DNA of 64,000 bases. Origin: Adiantum capillus-veneris. Lineage: Eukaryota > Streptophyta > Polypodiopsida > Polypodiales > Pteridaceae. Shown piece after piece: positions 34,057 to 46,259 of this stretch. Position numbers and translations under genes: made by a program. Every line of letters starts with the position of its first letter. Within the stretch, counting starts at the first letter, position 1. The stretch covers positions 67,788,567 through 67,852,566 of the forward strand of contig CM043970.1 in assembly GCA_014529385.2 (NCBI GenBank), given 5' to 3'. The notes under the pieces were generated by a model. The model searched no databases. It saw only the letters and a list, made by a program, of their open reading frames with translations, and was not told where the DNA came from.

Positions 34057-35886
34057 TGTCATAATAACTAATATCTAATTCTCCTAAATGATTTTCTCAT
34101 GTTAAAATGATCATTTAATATGGGGAAGTGCCAGGGGAGAAAAAGCTAGAATATTGGTTAAGCTAGCAGACCGGCCACAGTAGGGATCCAAAGGAGGGAA
34201 AATAGGGATCCAAAAGGGGGGCTATCTGCAAAAGAGCAATGTGCAACAATGGGCTTAAAAGACCCTAAGGTTCAGCCCATTAAGACTTCCAAAATGCTAA
34301 GGTTCCAAAATTCAAAGGTTGTGTCCAAAGGTCACACTCTAGGGAAATTGGATGCTTTGTGTGTATCCCAAAAAGACTTCTCAAGTCCTACATAGGAGGG
34401 GGCGAGCCCAAGAAGTAGGGGATGAGAGATAAAATCACACCCACACACACACAAGCTACCTTTACACAAAGGCAATGAGGGACACATGTCAGCTCCCTTG
34501 CCCAGATGCCCATAAGAAGGTGTACTCAAATCCTATTGGATGGCCTTGGAGGTGTACCTATGAGAATTAGGCTAGAGTAAATCTAGTTTAATTAATTTAA
34601 AAACACTTAATAAAAGAACCAATAAGAATTAATCTCTCTAGAAGACTATTGGACAGTCTCCCAAGGGGTCTAATATTGGACAGTCTCCCAAGGGGTCTAA
34701 TGAGCATCCAACAGCCCAATGGCTTGCCTGATTCCTATTGGCCAGGAGACAAAGGGGTCCAATGAGAGTTTATTTGCATTAATTAATTACCTAAAGCTCT
34801 CATAAAAGGGAAAGGGGGACACATGTCAGAAGGCTATCACTTATGCTCTTGAAATTCCATTGGCTAGGCCTAGGGAGGTCCAATAGGGTTGCAACATGAG
34901 CAAATAGCAAAAGGGGTCGACCAAGAGAGAGAGGGGGACTGATTTTGTCAAGGCATTATTGCATACACACTCACACTAGTCCATGTGTGGAGTAAGAAGA
35001 CTCTCTCTCTCTCTCTCTCTCTTCTCAAGCTTTAATGGAAAGCTTATCACCTACTCCAAGCTTGTGAGAAGGGAGGCCTACACCAACAACTCTTGGCTTT
35101 GTGATGCAAATCCAACCAAGAGCCAAGATACAATGCATGCTCATCTCCTTTCTATGATAATTACTAAGCTAAGATATGCTAATATGAGTGATTATGTGAG
35201 GAGATGTACATCTTTCTCGTAAGGCTACTCCTTCTTCCTCTCAATCTACTCTCATACCCCGCTAGCTCTCACCATCTTTGAAGGTGTGTGAGGTCTTGGG
35301 TATGAGACCGTGAGGGAATTGATGTTGTGTTTGATAAGTGTTTAGCTTAGTGCTTGAAGCTTCCATCTTCATTGCACTAGCTAGTATTGAAGGAACACAA
35401 AGAATTGTGTTCCTTCAAATGTCTCTCTTGATGGGGGAAACCTATAATACAAAGCCTTTTGGAGGGGGACCTGCTCCGTGTAAGTCCGGTCCTCTCTTGG
35501 GTATGAGACCGTGAGGGAATTGATGTTGTGTTTGATAAGTGCTTAGCTTAGTGCTTGAAGCTTACATCTTCATTGCACTAGCTAGTATTGAAGGAACACA
35601 AAGAATTGTATTGTCAAATGTCTCTCTTGATGGGGGAAACCTATAATACAAAGCCTTTTGGAGGGGGACCTGCTCCGTGTAAGTCCGGTCCTCAATTGTT
35701 GTCAATAGCTTAATTTCTCTCTCTTTGAAGTATTGTTCATGCTATCTAACTAGATGTTATGCTTTTTGTTTCTCTCTCCACCCAAGCACTCTTCTTATTC
35801 TCATTAGGAATCTATTCTAATGAAATGCTCACTATGTTCATGCTATTTTCCACTACACACAAGTTACTAGGCCATTAAATGTTACA
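34057..35886 (+). repeat. 3' LTR (LTR-A) of the chromovirus
   Basis: Begins TGTCATAATAAC after a weak purine tract and ends ATGTTACA, giving TGT...ACA termini. A tandem duplication of 201 bp lies within it (35295-35495 and 35496-35696, starting CTTGGGTATGAGACCG). The (CT)n tract is only 22 bp (35001-35022) against 57 bp in the 5' LTR. The 5-bp target duplication cannot be tested because the 5' LTR is truncated. Confidence 0.9.
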
Positions 35887-36569
35887 AACGTGTCTCATCA
35901 AGATATCAAGGTGAGTACCAACCTGAGATGGTAGCTCAACAACTTCCATATCTGCTTAGTAAAAAAACACCCTCACACCTCTTCTTGAAAAACACACAGA
36001 GAGGAGAATAAACCCATAGACTAAGTGAGGAGCCAGACCACCCTCACCTTATATAGCACCTTTAGGCAAGTTTAAGGTGAAAGACACCCACAATCATGTA
36101 CTTAGTAGCTATTTCTTCCCAAGCTGCCTATGTAGCCACTCCTGCTTACATTCGGGGAGCTGAGAGGGAGAGATACCCCGTGTAGGGGGTATCATATGCA
36201 TTGCAGTGTAGTTAAGTGAGACAGATAGAGCCAGCAGGCGTGAGGTTTAAGGTAATGAAAGTCGCTACCTCAAAATATCCCCCAAGGGGTGGGTTCCCAT
36301 GTTGTGTTAGGGACGAAGAAGGTTAAACCCCCATTTTTTATTTAATTCCTTTTCCAAAAAGTATTACCATAAGGGATTTGTGTACAAAAATACATGCTTT
36401 TTTTGTTTCTATAAAATCAAACTATTGTATAGGTAAATGTGCGTGCGTGCGTGCGTGTACCTACCTTGTCCCAAGAACCATACACGATGGGTTGATAGGA
36501 GGCCCATTGTGAATGGGCCTACTACCTAATCAAAGAAATGAGTTGAAGTTGGTTGAAATGTAAGCCATG
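35887..36569. other. Non-coding flank with a GCGT repeat and a strong hairpin
   Basis: GTGCGTGCGTGCGTGCGTG lies at about 36437-36457. A perfect 9-bp stem with a 3-nt loop is at 36500-36520 (AGGCCCATT-GTG-AATGGGCCT), about 50 bp beyond the 3' end of the Penelope-like coding remnant. No other feature. Confidence 0.7.
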
Positions 36570-39231
36570 CTAGTCTTTATAAGAAAGGGAGTCTGTGATT
36601 CTGTTAATTATGTCCTTTCTTTTGAAACCATTAAGGCAAAATTTATGAATAAGAATTTTAATATCTTCCCAAACAAAGAAGCAGTTGGAAGAGGAGTAGA
36701 TTATAAGGTATAGGAGGCTTATACACGTACCAAGAGTAGCTTTATGTGGGTGGTTACTGTTCTTTTTTAAGAATTCAATAGGTGGGATATCTAACAGGTC
36801 TCTTTTCCAAGAGAAACTTTGGTCATAGACTCCTACACAAGGGCTATGTAGTTTAATAGAAAAGTTAAGGAATTGGACAGTAGTGGAAAAAAAACAAGAT
36901 GGTGAAGAAAACCCATGTTTAAAGGTTTGTTCAATCTTTAAACAGTTGGGATAAACAAGTTTAATCTCATTCAAAAATATTGTTGTTGAGGCTTAATAAG
37001 TCATTCATGTATCTATAAGTATGATTAAAAAGTGGAAGTATGTGATGTTTACTTTTGTCACTCATGGTTTTAAGAAACCATTCGTATTCAAAGAAGGCTA
37101 AGTATAAATTACACATTACAGGTGAGCAAGAAAATCCCATAGGAATTCCTTGGCTTTGATTAAAACACTGTCCTCCAAGAGAATGGTACAATTATCAAGT
37201 AACCAAGATATGTTATTGAATAATCTAATATCATCGAAGTGAAGTGGATGAGAAGATTGTGTCTTTTGAATCCATCTAGGTTGTCTAGAAAGTGAAATGT
37301 AAGAGTAACCATTTTTCCTAGCATTTTTTGTTTAATCATTTGAGGTAGAACATCTTTCAATCCCAAATCCCCTTCTAAAGGAATGTTCTCATAGCATTGA
37401 GTAATATCAGTTGTGAAGAGATGAAATATTTGGTTAAGAGTAACTCAATGGCATTTTTGAGTAACTAAAAAGGGTTGTAGTGAATTTGAAGAAAGCTAGA
37501 GAAGATTTTCTGTTTAGAGGCACATATATTTTCAAATTCATAAAGAATCAAATCAAGGCAAAGGGTAATATCTTTCGTAATATTAGAAAAATACTATTTG
37601 AGTAATCTGATATCCATCTAAACTTATTTTTGTGTACCTTATAGGTGGGAAATAGTACAAGAAGTTTGGTATTTTGATCAAAATATCCTATACTTTCAAG
37701 TTGTTTTGAAATATCACAAGTGACTTTATAGGGGGAAGCTTTAAGTGGTGTGAATTCCTTCCCAGAAATACTAGAGTGTGCTGCATTCTAGGCCAAGTTT
37801 TTGCAGATAAGAGTGGGACAATTGGAGCTTTTATCTAGTCCAACAATAAACCAATTATGTGAAAGTTTTTGAAAATCCACAGCTAGTTGTGGTGTGATCC
37901 AAGTGCTGTTAGTAGAAAGCTATTGAAAAGGTATATGTGAGATCTTTTGAAAGAAGCTTTTTTCAACCAATTTTATTAAGTCCAATAGGAATGTCTTCTC
38001 CGGTTGGAGAGTACTGATAAGGTCAGTTAAACAACTAAGTAAAGCTGTTACAACAAGATATGGGTTTTTTGGAAAAGTGGGTATGTGATTAAGTCCTTTA
38101 GCAAGGATTTTCTTGATTGTGGTATTTTCAATGAGATCCAGATTACAAGTGCAGACATGTAAGCCATAAGTGTCAAAATCTTTGCAATATGAGATATATT
38201 TATCACAATCACAAACAGGCATAGTGCTGTGTCTTAAGAAATCATTACTATAGACCACATTCTTAATAGCTTGTTGATACCTCCAAACAATAACAACATT
38301 ATCAAGTAACTCATAGTTTCCAAATAATAAGTCAAAACATTCACAAAAAAGTGTTTTAGGGTGTACCCAATCCAGAAGTGCATTTTGAAAAAGATAATGT
38401 TCGTAGATAAACTTTTTGTCAGATGCCTTTTTTGTGAGGGATAACCTTCCACAAGGGCGAACAACAACCTGCAAAATCATAAGTGATCATAAGTCAAGAA
38501 GGTGTCTGATGGGGGTATTCCTTCCTCTTACCCTAGTAAAGCTAGGAGATTTTCCTATAACAAAATTGGAGGAAGAGTTGAGAGTCAAGAATGAAGTGAA
38601 AGAATTGGGAGTGGCAAGAGAGTTGGGTCTTTTTAGTGGGGGGAAGCATTTTCATCAATACAAGGTTTAAGAAGACTGGTGAGTGCCACCTTTCAAAATT
38701 TTGAGTCTCAAGTCCTCAATGGTGGCAACTGGAAGATTAGCCAGATAAACCCAAGTCTCGCTAAGAATAGGTGCCAGAAAATCTTTGTTTGGAAGAACCC
38801 AAAGCTGATGATCCACACCAAAGGATTCAATTTCAATCTGTCTGACAAGGAGGAAAGGAAAAACCTTGGAAACCTTGGGAACCATCTCTAAAAGGTTAGA
38901 GTCACTTAGGGAACAAAGATCATTTTGGAATTCCTTGAAAGCCTCAAGAGCTGCACTATCTTTGCAAAATATTCCACTAGTTTGAGGAATAGAAGGGGCA
39001 ACAGGGGTACTAATAAAAGATGGATTGAGCCCACATAAATTTTTTCAAAAAGTTAGATAGATCAGCTCCACGAGACGAAAATACGGCAAGCTCTTGCTGA
39101 TATTGTAAATAAAGAATAGGCAATTGGGCTATGTACTGAGCAATCATATTGACACTATCTTTGGAGTCCTTGTCCAAGGTAGCTAGAATTTTGACCCAAT
39201 CATTAAAGGACAACATGTGTAAGATATACAT
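36570..39231 (-). pseudogene. Penelope-like (PLE-type) reverse transcriptase remnant
   Basis: About 2.66 kb of minus-strand coding remnant in several frames. N-terminal part, 39231-38667: LWVLPNKDFLA and LSETWVYLANLPVATIEDLR. Part 2 is an intact 186-codon frame at 38480-37920 with YGLHVCTCNLDLIEN and IKKILAKGLN, resembling the conserved HVVTGDLxIIxN..LRxLLxKGP block of PLE proteins. Next come FIVGLDKSSNCPTLICK and LFPTYKVHKNKFRW (about 37640). The fingers/palm region has LFTTDITQCYENIPLEG (about 37400). Palm: SQGIPMGFSCSPVMCNLYLA (about 37150) and YRYMNDLLSLNN, where the first Asp of the YxDD pair is Asn (37000-37011). The distal part (36970-36570) has FLNFSIKLHSPCVGVYDQ. No GIY-YIG endonuclease or LTR is seen. 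The GIPMG-SP wording and downstream domain differ from LINE and LTR RTs. Frameshifts, stops and D-to-N make it inactive. Confidence 0.72.
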
Positions 39232-39264
39232 TTTTTTTTTAGAAGATAGAGCGGAGTCATATAT

Positions 39265-39925
39265 TGTAACATTTAATGGCCTAGTAACTTGTGTGTAGCA
39301 AAAAATAACATAAACATAGTGAGCATTTCATTAGAGTAGATTCCTAATGAGTAAAACAAGAGTGCTTGGATGGAGAGAGCAACAAAAAGCATAACACCTA
39401 GTCAGATAGGCATGAAAAATACTTCAAAAGAGAGAGAAATTAAGCTATTGACAAGAGTTGAGGACCGGATTTACATGGAGCCGGTCCCCCCTCCAAAAGG
39501 CTTTGTATTATAGGTTTCCCCCATCAAGGAAGACATTTCACAATACAATACTTTGTGTTCCTTCAATAACTTGCTGGTGCAATGAAGATGGAGGCTTCAA
39601 GCACCATGAACACACTTATAAAACACACCATGAAGATGGAGGCTTCAAGCACCATGAACACTCTTATAAAACACAACATCAATTCCCTCACGGTCTCAGA
39701 CCCAAGATCTCACACACCTTTGAATTATTATTTGTTCTTTGATCAAGTGTTTTTAAATGAATTAAACCAGATTTAATCTAGCCTAATTCTCATTGGTCCA
39801 CCTCTATGGTCATCCAATAGGATTTGAATGCACCTTGGAGGCAGCTGGGCTAGGGAGTTGACATATGTCCCCTATTCCCTTTGTGTAAAGGGAGCCTGTG
39901 AGTGTGTGTGTGTGTGTGTGTTTGT
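39265..39925 (-). repeat. LTR-A fragment, minus orientation, internally deleted
   Basis: Starts at the reverse complement of the LTR-A end (TGTAACATTTAATGGCCTAG) and continues to the (GT)n region that matches LTR-A at about 34435. About half a kilobase including the CT tract is missing at about 39718. A 47-bp tandem duplication (ATGAAGATGGAGGCTTCAAG twice) is at 39581-39675. No PBS is adjacent. Confidence 0.85.
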
Positions 39926-40154
39926 GTGTGCCCAACTTCCCATGAGCATGGCACACGCTCACACACGTGTCCTGGTGACTGCCCGCCAATGCCACCATGC
40001 CCGCATTCACTCTCTCTCCTAGTCTCTACCCGTTGATGAGCGTCGTTTAAAGGACTCAGCCCACGCCGCTGTCCCACTATCTCTCATTCTTTGTTGCGCG
40101 GCGCGCAACTGCCACTAGACCCCACGTGTCGTCTCTCTCTCTCCTCTCTCTCCG

Positions 40155-40185
<31 letters not shown>

Positions 40186-40339
40186 CTCTCTCTCTCTCTC
40201 TCTCTAGGTCGTTGCACGCCTGCCGCGTCAGCACTCTCGCACACGACTCATACGCTCTCATAATCAGCGCCAAATCTGTGCCGCTGTCAGCATCCACGGT
40301 CAACGCGCTCTCGTTGCTGCCAGGTAAGTGGGTAGGTAG
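39926..40339. repeat. GC-richer stretch with imperfect CT repeats
   Basis: CT-rich tracts lie at about 40130-40206 within sequence rich in CACGTGTC and GCGTCAGC words. A perfect splice-donor-like GCCAGGTAAGT is at about 40319-40329. It could be the promoter/leader of the copia-like element to the right. Confidence 0.4.
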
Positions 40340-40860
40340 TTTTTAATTTATTTAGTTTATTCTAGTAATGATAAATAAATAAATAAAACTCAAAAATCAC
40401 AAAAAGAAAATCCAAAAAGAGCTTTTGAAATTACAAAAACATAGAAAAAACATTTAAAAATTTTAAAAATAGAAACTTCTTAGAAAAATCATAAAAATAT
40501 CAAAAAAATCACAAAAAAATCACAAAAAATTCACAAAAAAACCTCATTAAAAATTCAAAAAAACATTAAAAACTCATAGAAAATTAGTAAAAAAATAAAA
40601 AAATTGACACAAATAAATCCCTAAAAATAATAAAAGCTCAAATAACTCATTAAAAAAAACTATTCGAAAAAAATCCAAAAAAATTGTAAAAATCCTAAGA
40701 CCTTCAAAGAAATCACCAAAAAATTAGAAAATTACCAAAAATTTTATAAAATTCACAAATTCACAAAAAATTTAGAAAAAATAAAAAAAAGTCAACGAAA
40801 GTGCCAAAAAGAGCCCGGAAAAAGACAGAAATAGCAAAAAAGCAAATCAAAAGTGCACTG
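40340..40860. repeat. A-rich low-complexity tract
   Basis: About 0.5 kb dominated by AAAAATCACAAAAA-type words with almost no G. It lies between a splice-donor-like site and degenerate coding sequence, as in 5' untranslated regions of some large plant retrotransposons. Confidence 0.7.
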
Positions 40861-43800
40861 CAAAGTGAGCACAAATCAAGAGCAGCAATTCAGAAAAGAA
40901 ACGAGCAAACATCAGAACAGTCATAATAGCAGAAGATCAGCCAAAAAAACGAGCAAAAATGCCAACTCCAAGCAGTAGAGAGTCAGGCAAATAAATTTCA
41001 AAATTTTGAATGCGAGAAACGAGCAAGTGCAAGTATAGCATTGCAAATTTAGCTTCCAGTCGAACGAACAGGGGACAAATCACAGTGGATACCAGATTAG
41101 GCTATTCAAGACCCAAATCGATTCTGACACTGTCGAGCTAGAGTTAATCAACTCTTGTGAGTCTAAGAGCAGTCAACTGCAAAAGTGATTTGGCTAAAGC
41201 AATTTAACCAAAATCGAGCATGAGAAATTCTGCTAATCGATACCAAAATTTGCTAGGAGACAGTTTTTACAGAACAAGCCAATATGGACTCAAATCGAGC
41301 TGCGAGTCAAGTACATCCGAGCAAGCTAGCAACCGTGCAATACATGCACAATTGCAACAGAACAGCCATTGCAGTTATATGGCTACAATGGAGATAAGGT
41401 CTTAATATGCAGATTCAGAAGTCCATAAGATACTTGATGAGCAGCAAAAGCAACACAGGTACCAAGATCCTATTGATCCGAGTAAATCGAGATTTAGAGA
41501 ACTCCCAGATGTTCAGAGACTTCAATAGAGCCAGGTATTGCAAGCTTAAAGATGAAGTGCAGATAGAAGTACAAAAAATTGATCCAAGTGTTTATCTAGA
41601 AATCTGCACAAGCCAGCAAAACATGCAGTTGGTGCATATGCAATCAGGGTCATTGTACATGGATTACAGTGGTTAGATCTATAATCGAGAGCCAGAATTG
41701 CAAGATCCAATAGATCACCAATAGAAGCAAATCTAATTGGAGAACAAAGCCAAAGACGGTACAAAGGTCAAGACGCAGCAATCTACAGCTTGATGCTCAC
41801 TGTTTTAAAAGAAGATACCAACAACTTGGCAAGCACAAAAACAGAAGCTTCTTAGCAAGATCTCGACATGACAGAACCAATGAAATACCACCAATCATGG
41901 CGTATTGCTCAGATTGTGAACGAAAAGGTGGAAACAAAAAAGCAAAGATTTATCAGCAAAAGTACTCAAGAAAGCAAAAGATAGTCAAGCAAGTGTTCGT
42001 TCTGAGTAGTTTAGTCAAAGTCAATGATCCAATTTGGATTAAAAAACCAAAAAAGAAAAGATTTATCAGCCAAAGTACTCAAGAAAGCAAAAGATAGTCA
42101 AGCAAGTGTTCGTTCCGAGTAGTTTAGTCAAAGTCAATGATCCAATTTGGATTAAAGACAGGAAATCAACACAAAAAGATAAACACATGGGATGGATAGC
42201 ATCACAATGGAGCTTAAAAGAACAAGAGTACTATAGAGGTAACAGACAGACATGGGTACCAAAACTGCAGGTTAGCGCCTATGAAGTAACTTCAAGTCCC
42301 TCCCAGGAAAGAAGGCCCACAAGGTATCAACCTCAACAATATCCTAGGATACTTAAGAAGCAGGTATACAACAGAACAAGATCAAAGATTCTAAAGTCAA
42401 CCACAACTCTCAAGAGCATACATAAAAAAATGGATCTCAAAGAATGTTCCTCTTGGACAAGGATTTTACACAGGTTATTCAAAGATTTGGCTACCAGTCA
42501 ACCGCAAGCCACCGCAAGCCAACTACAGCTACAACAAACCTGCATGAAGATCTCAAGAACTCAACAAGACCTAGAGTCAAGCAAAGTCAACAAAGGAGAT
42601 ACAAAGGTCATCAAGAGATTTGGATTCCTAAGTCTTCCAATGCTCCTAGTCAAAAGCCAAATTCCAACAGTGAACAGAGCCTACAACAACATCAAAGACT
42701 TCTTACAATAGGCCTAATTGGAGAATCAAACAAAAAATGGATTCTTCACAGTCAGTGAAGGACCCAACCACCAGACACATCAACATGTGAAGGCACATTG
42801 GCAAAAGAAACCTTCAAAACTACGTGTATGGACTAATGAAACCTTCAGAATCAAGCTTATTTTGGTCCTCAACTAAATGAATTGTTTGGAGTAAGCACAA
42901 GAATGTAAAAATTCAAGTCAAAGAATGGTGCAAAAAACACTCTTTCGCCAGTCAGAGTCAACGGCTTGATCCATAAAATGAGGCAGCATCAGTCCCAAAG
43001 ATAATCATTAGTCAGATTCAAGTCATATTAAACTCTGTGCTAAGATTCGTAGTAATTAGGCTTACGCTCAAGCTGGAAGAGTTTGAGCATATCTAAAGTC
43101 ATGACGCTCATGCTGGATGAGATGAGCATAAGAGTCGAAGTCCATTAACGTACAAATGGTGGAGTGTCATAGAGTCCAACACTCATGCACAATGCACAGT
43201 AAGATGAAAGCACATATCCTTGTCAACGAAAACCATTCTTAAAGGGTGCCAGCTTACAAAGCCATGTCATATGCTTTTATAGCTACACCATCTTTCGGAA
43301 TAACCACTCAAAATCTTTCTTGCACAGCATATTGTTTTCCATGCATATTTGTGTATGCATAAATAGGATGTCCCATCATTGGACATATGCATTAGACACT
43401 CTTTTTTTGCTTCCACCTATGCACCTTGACTGGATACGATAGGAAAAACCAAAATTCCATCATGCTACCCTCTCATATTTGTTGTCTTTTTAATTCCATA
43501 ACTATCAACAAATAATCCCTTGAGTACTTTATTAATATATCCCATGCTAATAAGTACTCCAATAATGCGCTTATCCCAAAGGCACTTTTTTCCCCACTGG
43601 GTTTTTTCCCTTTTGGTCATCCAGCCATTATACCCTAATTTAGAACCTCATCATTCTACTACTTCCCTTGTACATACTTCTCATAAATAAACAGTAGCCT
43701 CCTCATTATGCTATTACAATGGACAAATGAAACATTATCTCTCACATCAGACATATTCGGACCAATCAAGATGCTGCAACAAATTGAACCTCATCAACAA

Positions 43801-43907
43801 ATTCAACGACAAACAAAAACGATCGGCCCATCAACAACAAATCAAAAAACTTCCACAGCCTCCACGGACACTTTTCAACAGTGCCCAAGGATGCGGGCAC
43901 TAAAATC
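40861..43907 (+). pseudogene. Degenerate internal region of an LTR element, possibly copia (SIRE-type) gag
   Basis: Few landmarks survive. Between 41897 and 42760 there are repeated Trp-Ile/Val-Pro/Lys-Lys motifs (NDPIWIKKPKKK, RQTWVPKLQ, QEIWIPKSSNAP) and then ESNKKWILHSQ. This recalls the WVPK and KWYLDSG wording of SIRE/Maximus-type copia gag-protease junctions. No RT or integrase follows before the PPT at 43908. The lineage call is tentative; that it is the inside of an LTR element follows from the PPT and LTR on its right. Confidence 0.4.
41941..42166. repeat. Tandem duplication, two units of about 113 bp
   Basis: AAGATTTATCAGC...AAAGTACTCAAG...GTGTTCGTTC...CCAATTTGGATTAAA occurs twice with few differences. 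It lies within the degenerate copia-like region. Confidence 0.9.
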
Positions 43908-43919
43908 GAAAGGGGGAAA
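43908..43919 (+). other. Polypurine tract
   Basis: GAAAGGGGGAAA immediately before the TGTTAAC start of LTR-C. It is the plus-strand primer site of an LTR retrotransposon. Confidence 0.85.
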
Positions 43920-44843
43920 TGTTAACTGAGTCAACGTTAGTTAACATAAGCTGCTAAAGGCCGACTCTTATGGATGCACATCGAAGATCAACATGCAGAA
44001 GCAGTAAAGATTGGAGTTACACATTTTTCACATCTTCCCAAAATGGTCACGTATTGTAAATTCCCGATTTATTTCAAGCCATTGTAATATTTTAATGCGT
44101 TACGAGGTCCACGGGAGTTACAAGCTATAAAGGATAGGTTAGTTAGTGTGCCTAGGTTGCAGATGCAGTAAGTGGTGGAGCCCTCAAGGCCTTGGCACCT
44201 GGACATTGCATACTTTTACCCTACGTACATAAGGCAATGTGTAAAAGAAATTAGGATTCTCGAGATCATTTGTTGAGAGCACTCTTTGGTGAGAGCTCTT
44301 GAGGTGTGTGGCTATAGAGTCCTTGAGCTTCTCCTTGCTCATGTGACTTGGTTAACACTAATCAATGCTTAATTCTCTTTCACTATGCCTCTCTCATGCT
44401 TCTTCTTATGATTGCCTATGATGCTTTGATTAGCTGGATCTTTACTAATTAGTGGTTAATACCTCTCTAATCTTGTGTGATTTCCCTCTCTTGCTTGTGT
44501 GTACAGGTAGGTTTGAATGGAGTGTGGTGCTCAATAGATCTATGTGTGTGTGCTTGCGATTAGTATGTTGCATGATCGGATTAGTGGTGTGTGCATCTTG
44601 CAATCAATAGTGTGTGTGATTGGGTTGATTAGAGGTGAAGAGAAGTGGATGTGGAGATTGCCTGTCATTGTGGCTTAGCTCCTCCATAGGCCGAGAATCT
44701 CACCTCATAGAGTTAACTATTCGTGTTGCCATAATTAGCTCACTAATTGTGTGAGTGTTTCCATGCCCTAGCCGGGTAGCTCATCCCTCCGGATTGATAA
44801 TTTTGTTGGTCATTGGAGCTATGCAATGATAGGACCCCCAACA
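43920..44843 (+). repeat. LTR-C (3' LTR of the copia-like element)
   Basis: 924 bp with TGTT...AACA termini after a polypurine tract. It starts with the inverted motif GTTAACT...AGTTAAC (43921-43945). A TATA-like CTATAAAGG is at 44125-44133. It is joined directly to LTR-A sequence that begins mid-repeat, consistent with insertion into an LTR-A copy. The part from 44651 on is duplicated inverted at the right end of the window. Confidence 0.8.
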
Positions 44844-46246
44844 AAGACCCTAAGGTTCAGCCCATTAAGACTTCCAAAATGCTAAGGTTCCAAAATTCCA
44901 AGATATGTCCAACGGTCCAACCCTAGGGAAAATTGGATGGTTTAGTGATGACCAAAAAGTCTTTCATGACTCCTAAAGAGGAGGGGGCGACCCCTAAAGG
45001 TAGGGAAGAGAGAGAAGCTTGTGAGAGAACACACACACGCACTCAAAGCTTCCCTTTACACAAAGGACATGATGGACACATGTCAGCTCCCTAGGCCAAT
45101 TGCCCACAAGGTGCAGTCAGATCCTATTGGATGGCCATAGAGGTAGACCAATGAGAATTAGGCTAGAGTAACTCTAATTTATTTCATTTAAAAACACTAA
45201 ATAAAAGAATCAATAAGAATTAAGCTCTCTAGAAGACTATTGGACAGTCTACCAAGGGGTCCAATGAGTATTCAACAGCCCAATGGTTTGCATGATTCCT
45301 ATTGGCCAGAAGACAAAGGAGTCCAATGAGAATTTAGTTGCATTATTTAATTACCTACATCTCTCACAAAAGGGGAAAGGGGAACACATGTGAGCAAGGC
45401 TATCACTTATGCTTCTCAATTATGATTGGCTTAGCTTTGTAGGGTCCAATGGGGTGCTAGCAAGAGTTTTGCAAGAGGGTCAACCAAGAGAGAGAGGGGG
45501 ACTGATTTTGGCAAGGAATTAACACACACACACTCACACCAATCTCATGTATGAAGCAAGAAGACTCTCTCTCTCCTTCTCAAGCTTTAACGGAAAGCTC
45601 ATCATCTACTCTAAGCTTGTGAGAAGGGAGGCCTACACCAACAACTCTTGGCTTTGTGATGCAAATCCAACCAAGAGCCAAGCTTCGATGCATGCTCATC
45701 TCCTCCACCATGCTAATTACTAAGCTATGCTAAGCTTTTATGAGTGATTATAAGAGGAGATATATACTTCTTTCTCGTAAGACTACTCCTTCCTCTCAAT
45801 TATCTACTCTGATATCCCGCTAGCTCTCACCATCTTCAAAGGTGTGTGAGGTCTTGGGTCTGAGATCGTGAGGGAATTGATGTTGTGTTTTATAGTGTTT
45901 TTCTTAGTGCTTGAAGCTTCCATCTTCATTGCACTAGCTAGTTATTTAAGGAACACAAAGAATTGTATTGTAAAATGTCTCCTTTGATGGGGGAAACCTA
46001 TAATACAAAGCCTTTTGGAAGGAGGGGCGGCTCCACGTAAATCCGGTCCTCAACTGTTGTCAATAGCTTAATTTCTCTCTCTTTGAAGTATTGTTCATGC
46101 TTATCTAACTAGGTGTTATGCTTTTTGTTGCTCTTTCCATCCAAGCATTCTTGCTATGCTCATTAGGAATCTATTCTAATGAAATTCTCACTATGTTCAT
46201 GTTATTTTCCGCTACTCACAAGTTACTAGGCCATTAAAATATTACA
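44844..46246 (+). repeat. LTR-A copy (left arm), 5'-truncated
   Basis: Matches the chromovirus 3' LTR from its position about 34264 on and ends ATTACA before a PBS. It carries only a short CT tract (about 45564-45573) and lacks the 201-bp internal duplication. Confidence 0.92.
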
Positions 46247-46247
46247 T

Positions 46248-46259
46248 TGGTATCAGAGC
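46248..46259 (+). other. Primer-binding site (initiator Met-tRNA)
   Basis: TGGTATCAGAGC directly after LTR-A. The same site in inverse is at 62392-62403. Confidence 0.95.

Noticed and set aside
27252-35886. 5-bp target duplication for the chromovirus
   Set aside because: The 5' LTR is truncated at 27252, so the left flank is not the original insertion site.
39265-39925. Second LTR of the PLE region (that is, an LTR element containing the RT at 36.6-39.2 kb)
   Set aside because: This is LTR-A in minus orientation with no PBS beside it; the LTR-A on the other side belongs to the chromovirus, and the RT motifs are not of LTR type.
44651-44843. Arm start at the LTR-C/LTR-A border
   Set aside because: Identity continues to the left through LTR-C to 44651, where the partner meets the window edge; the true start cannot be seen.
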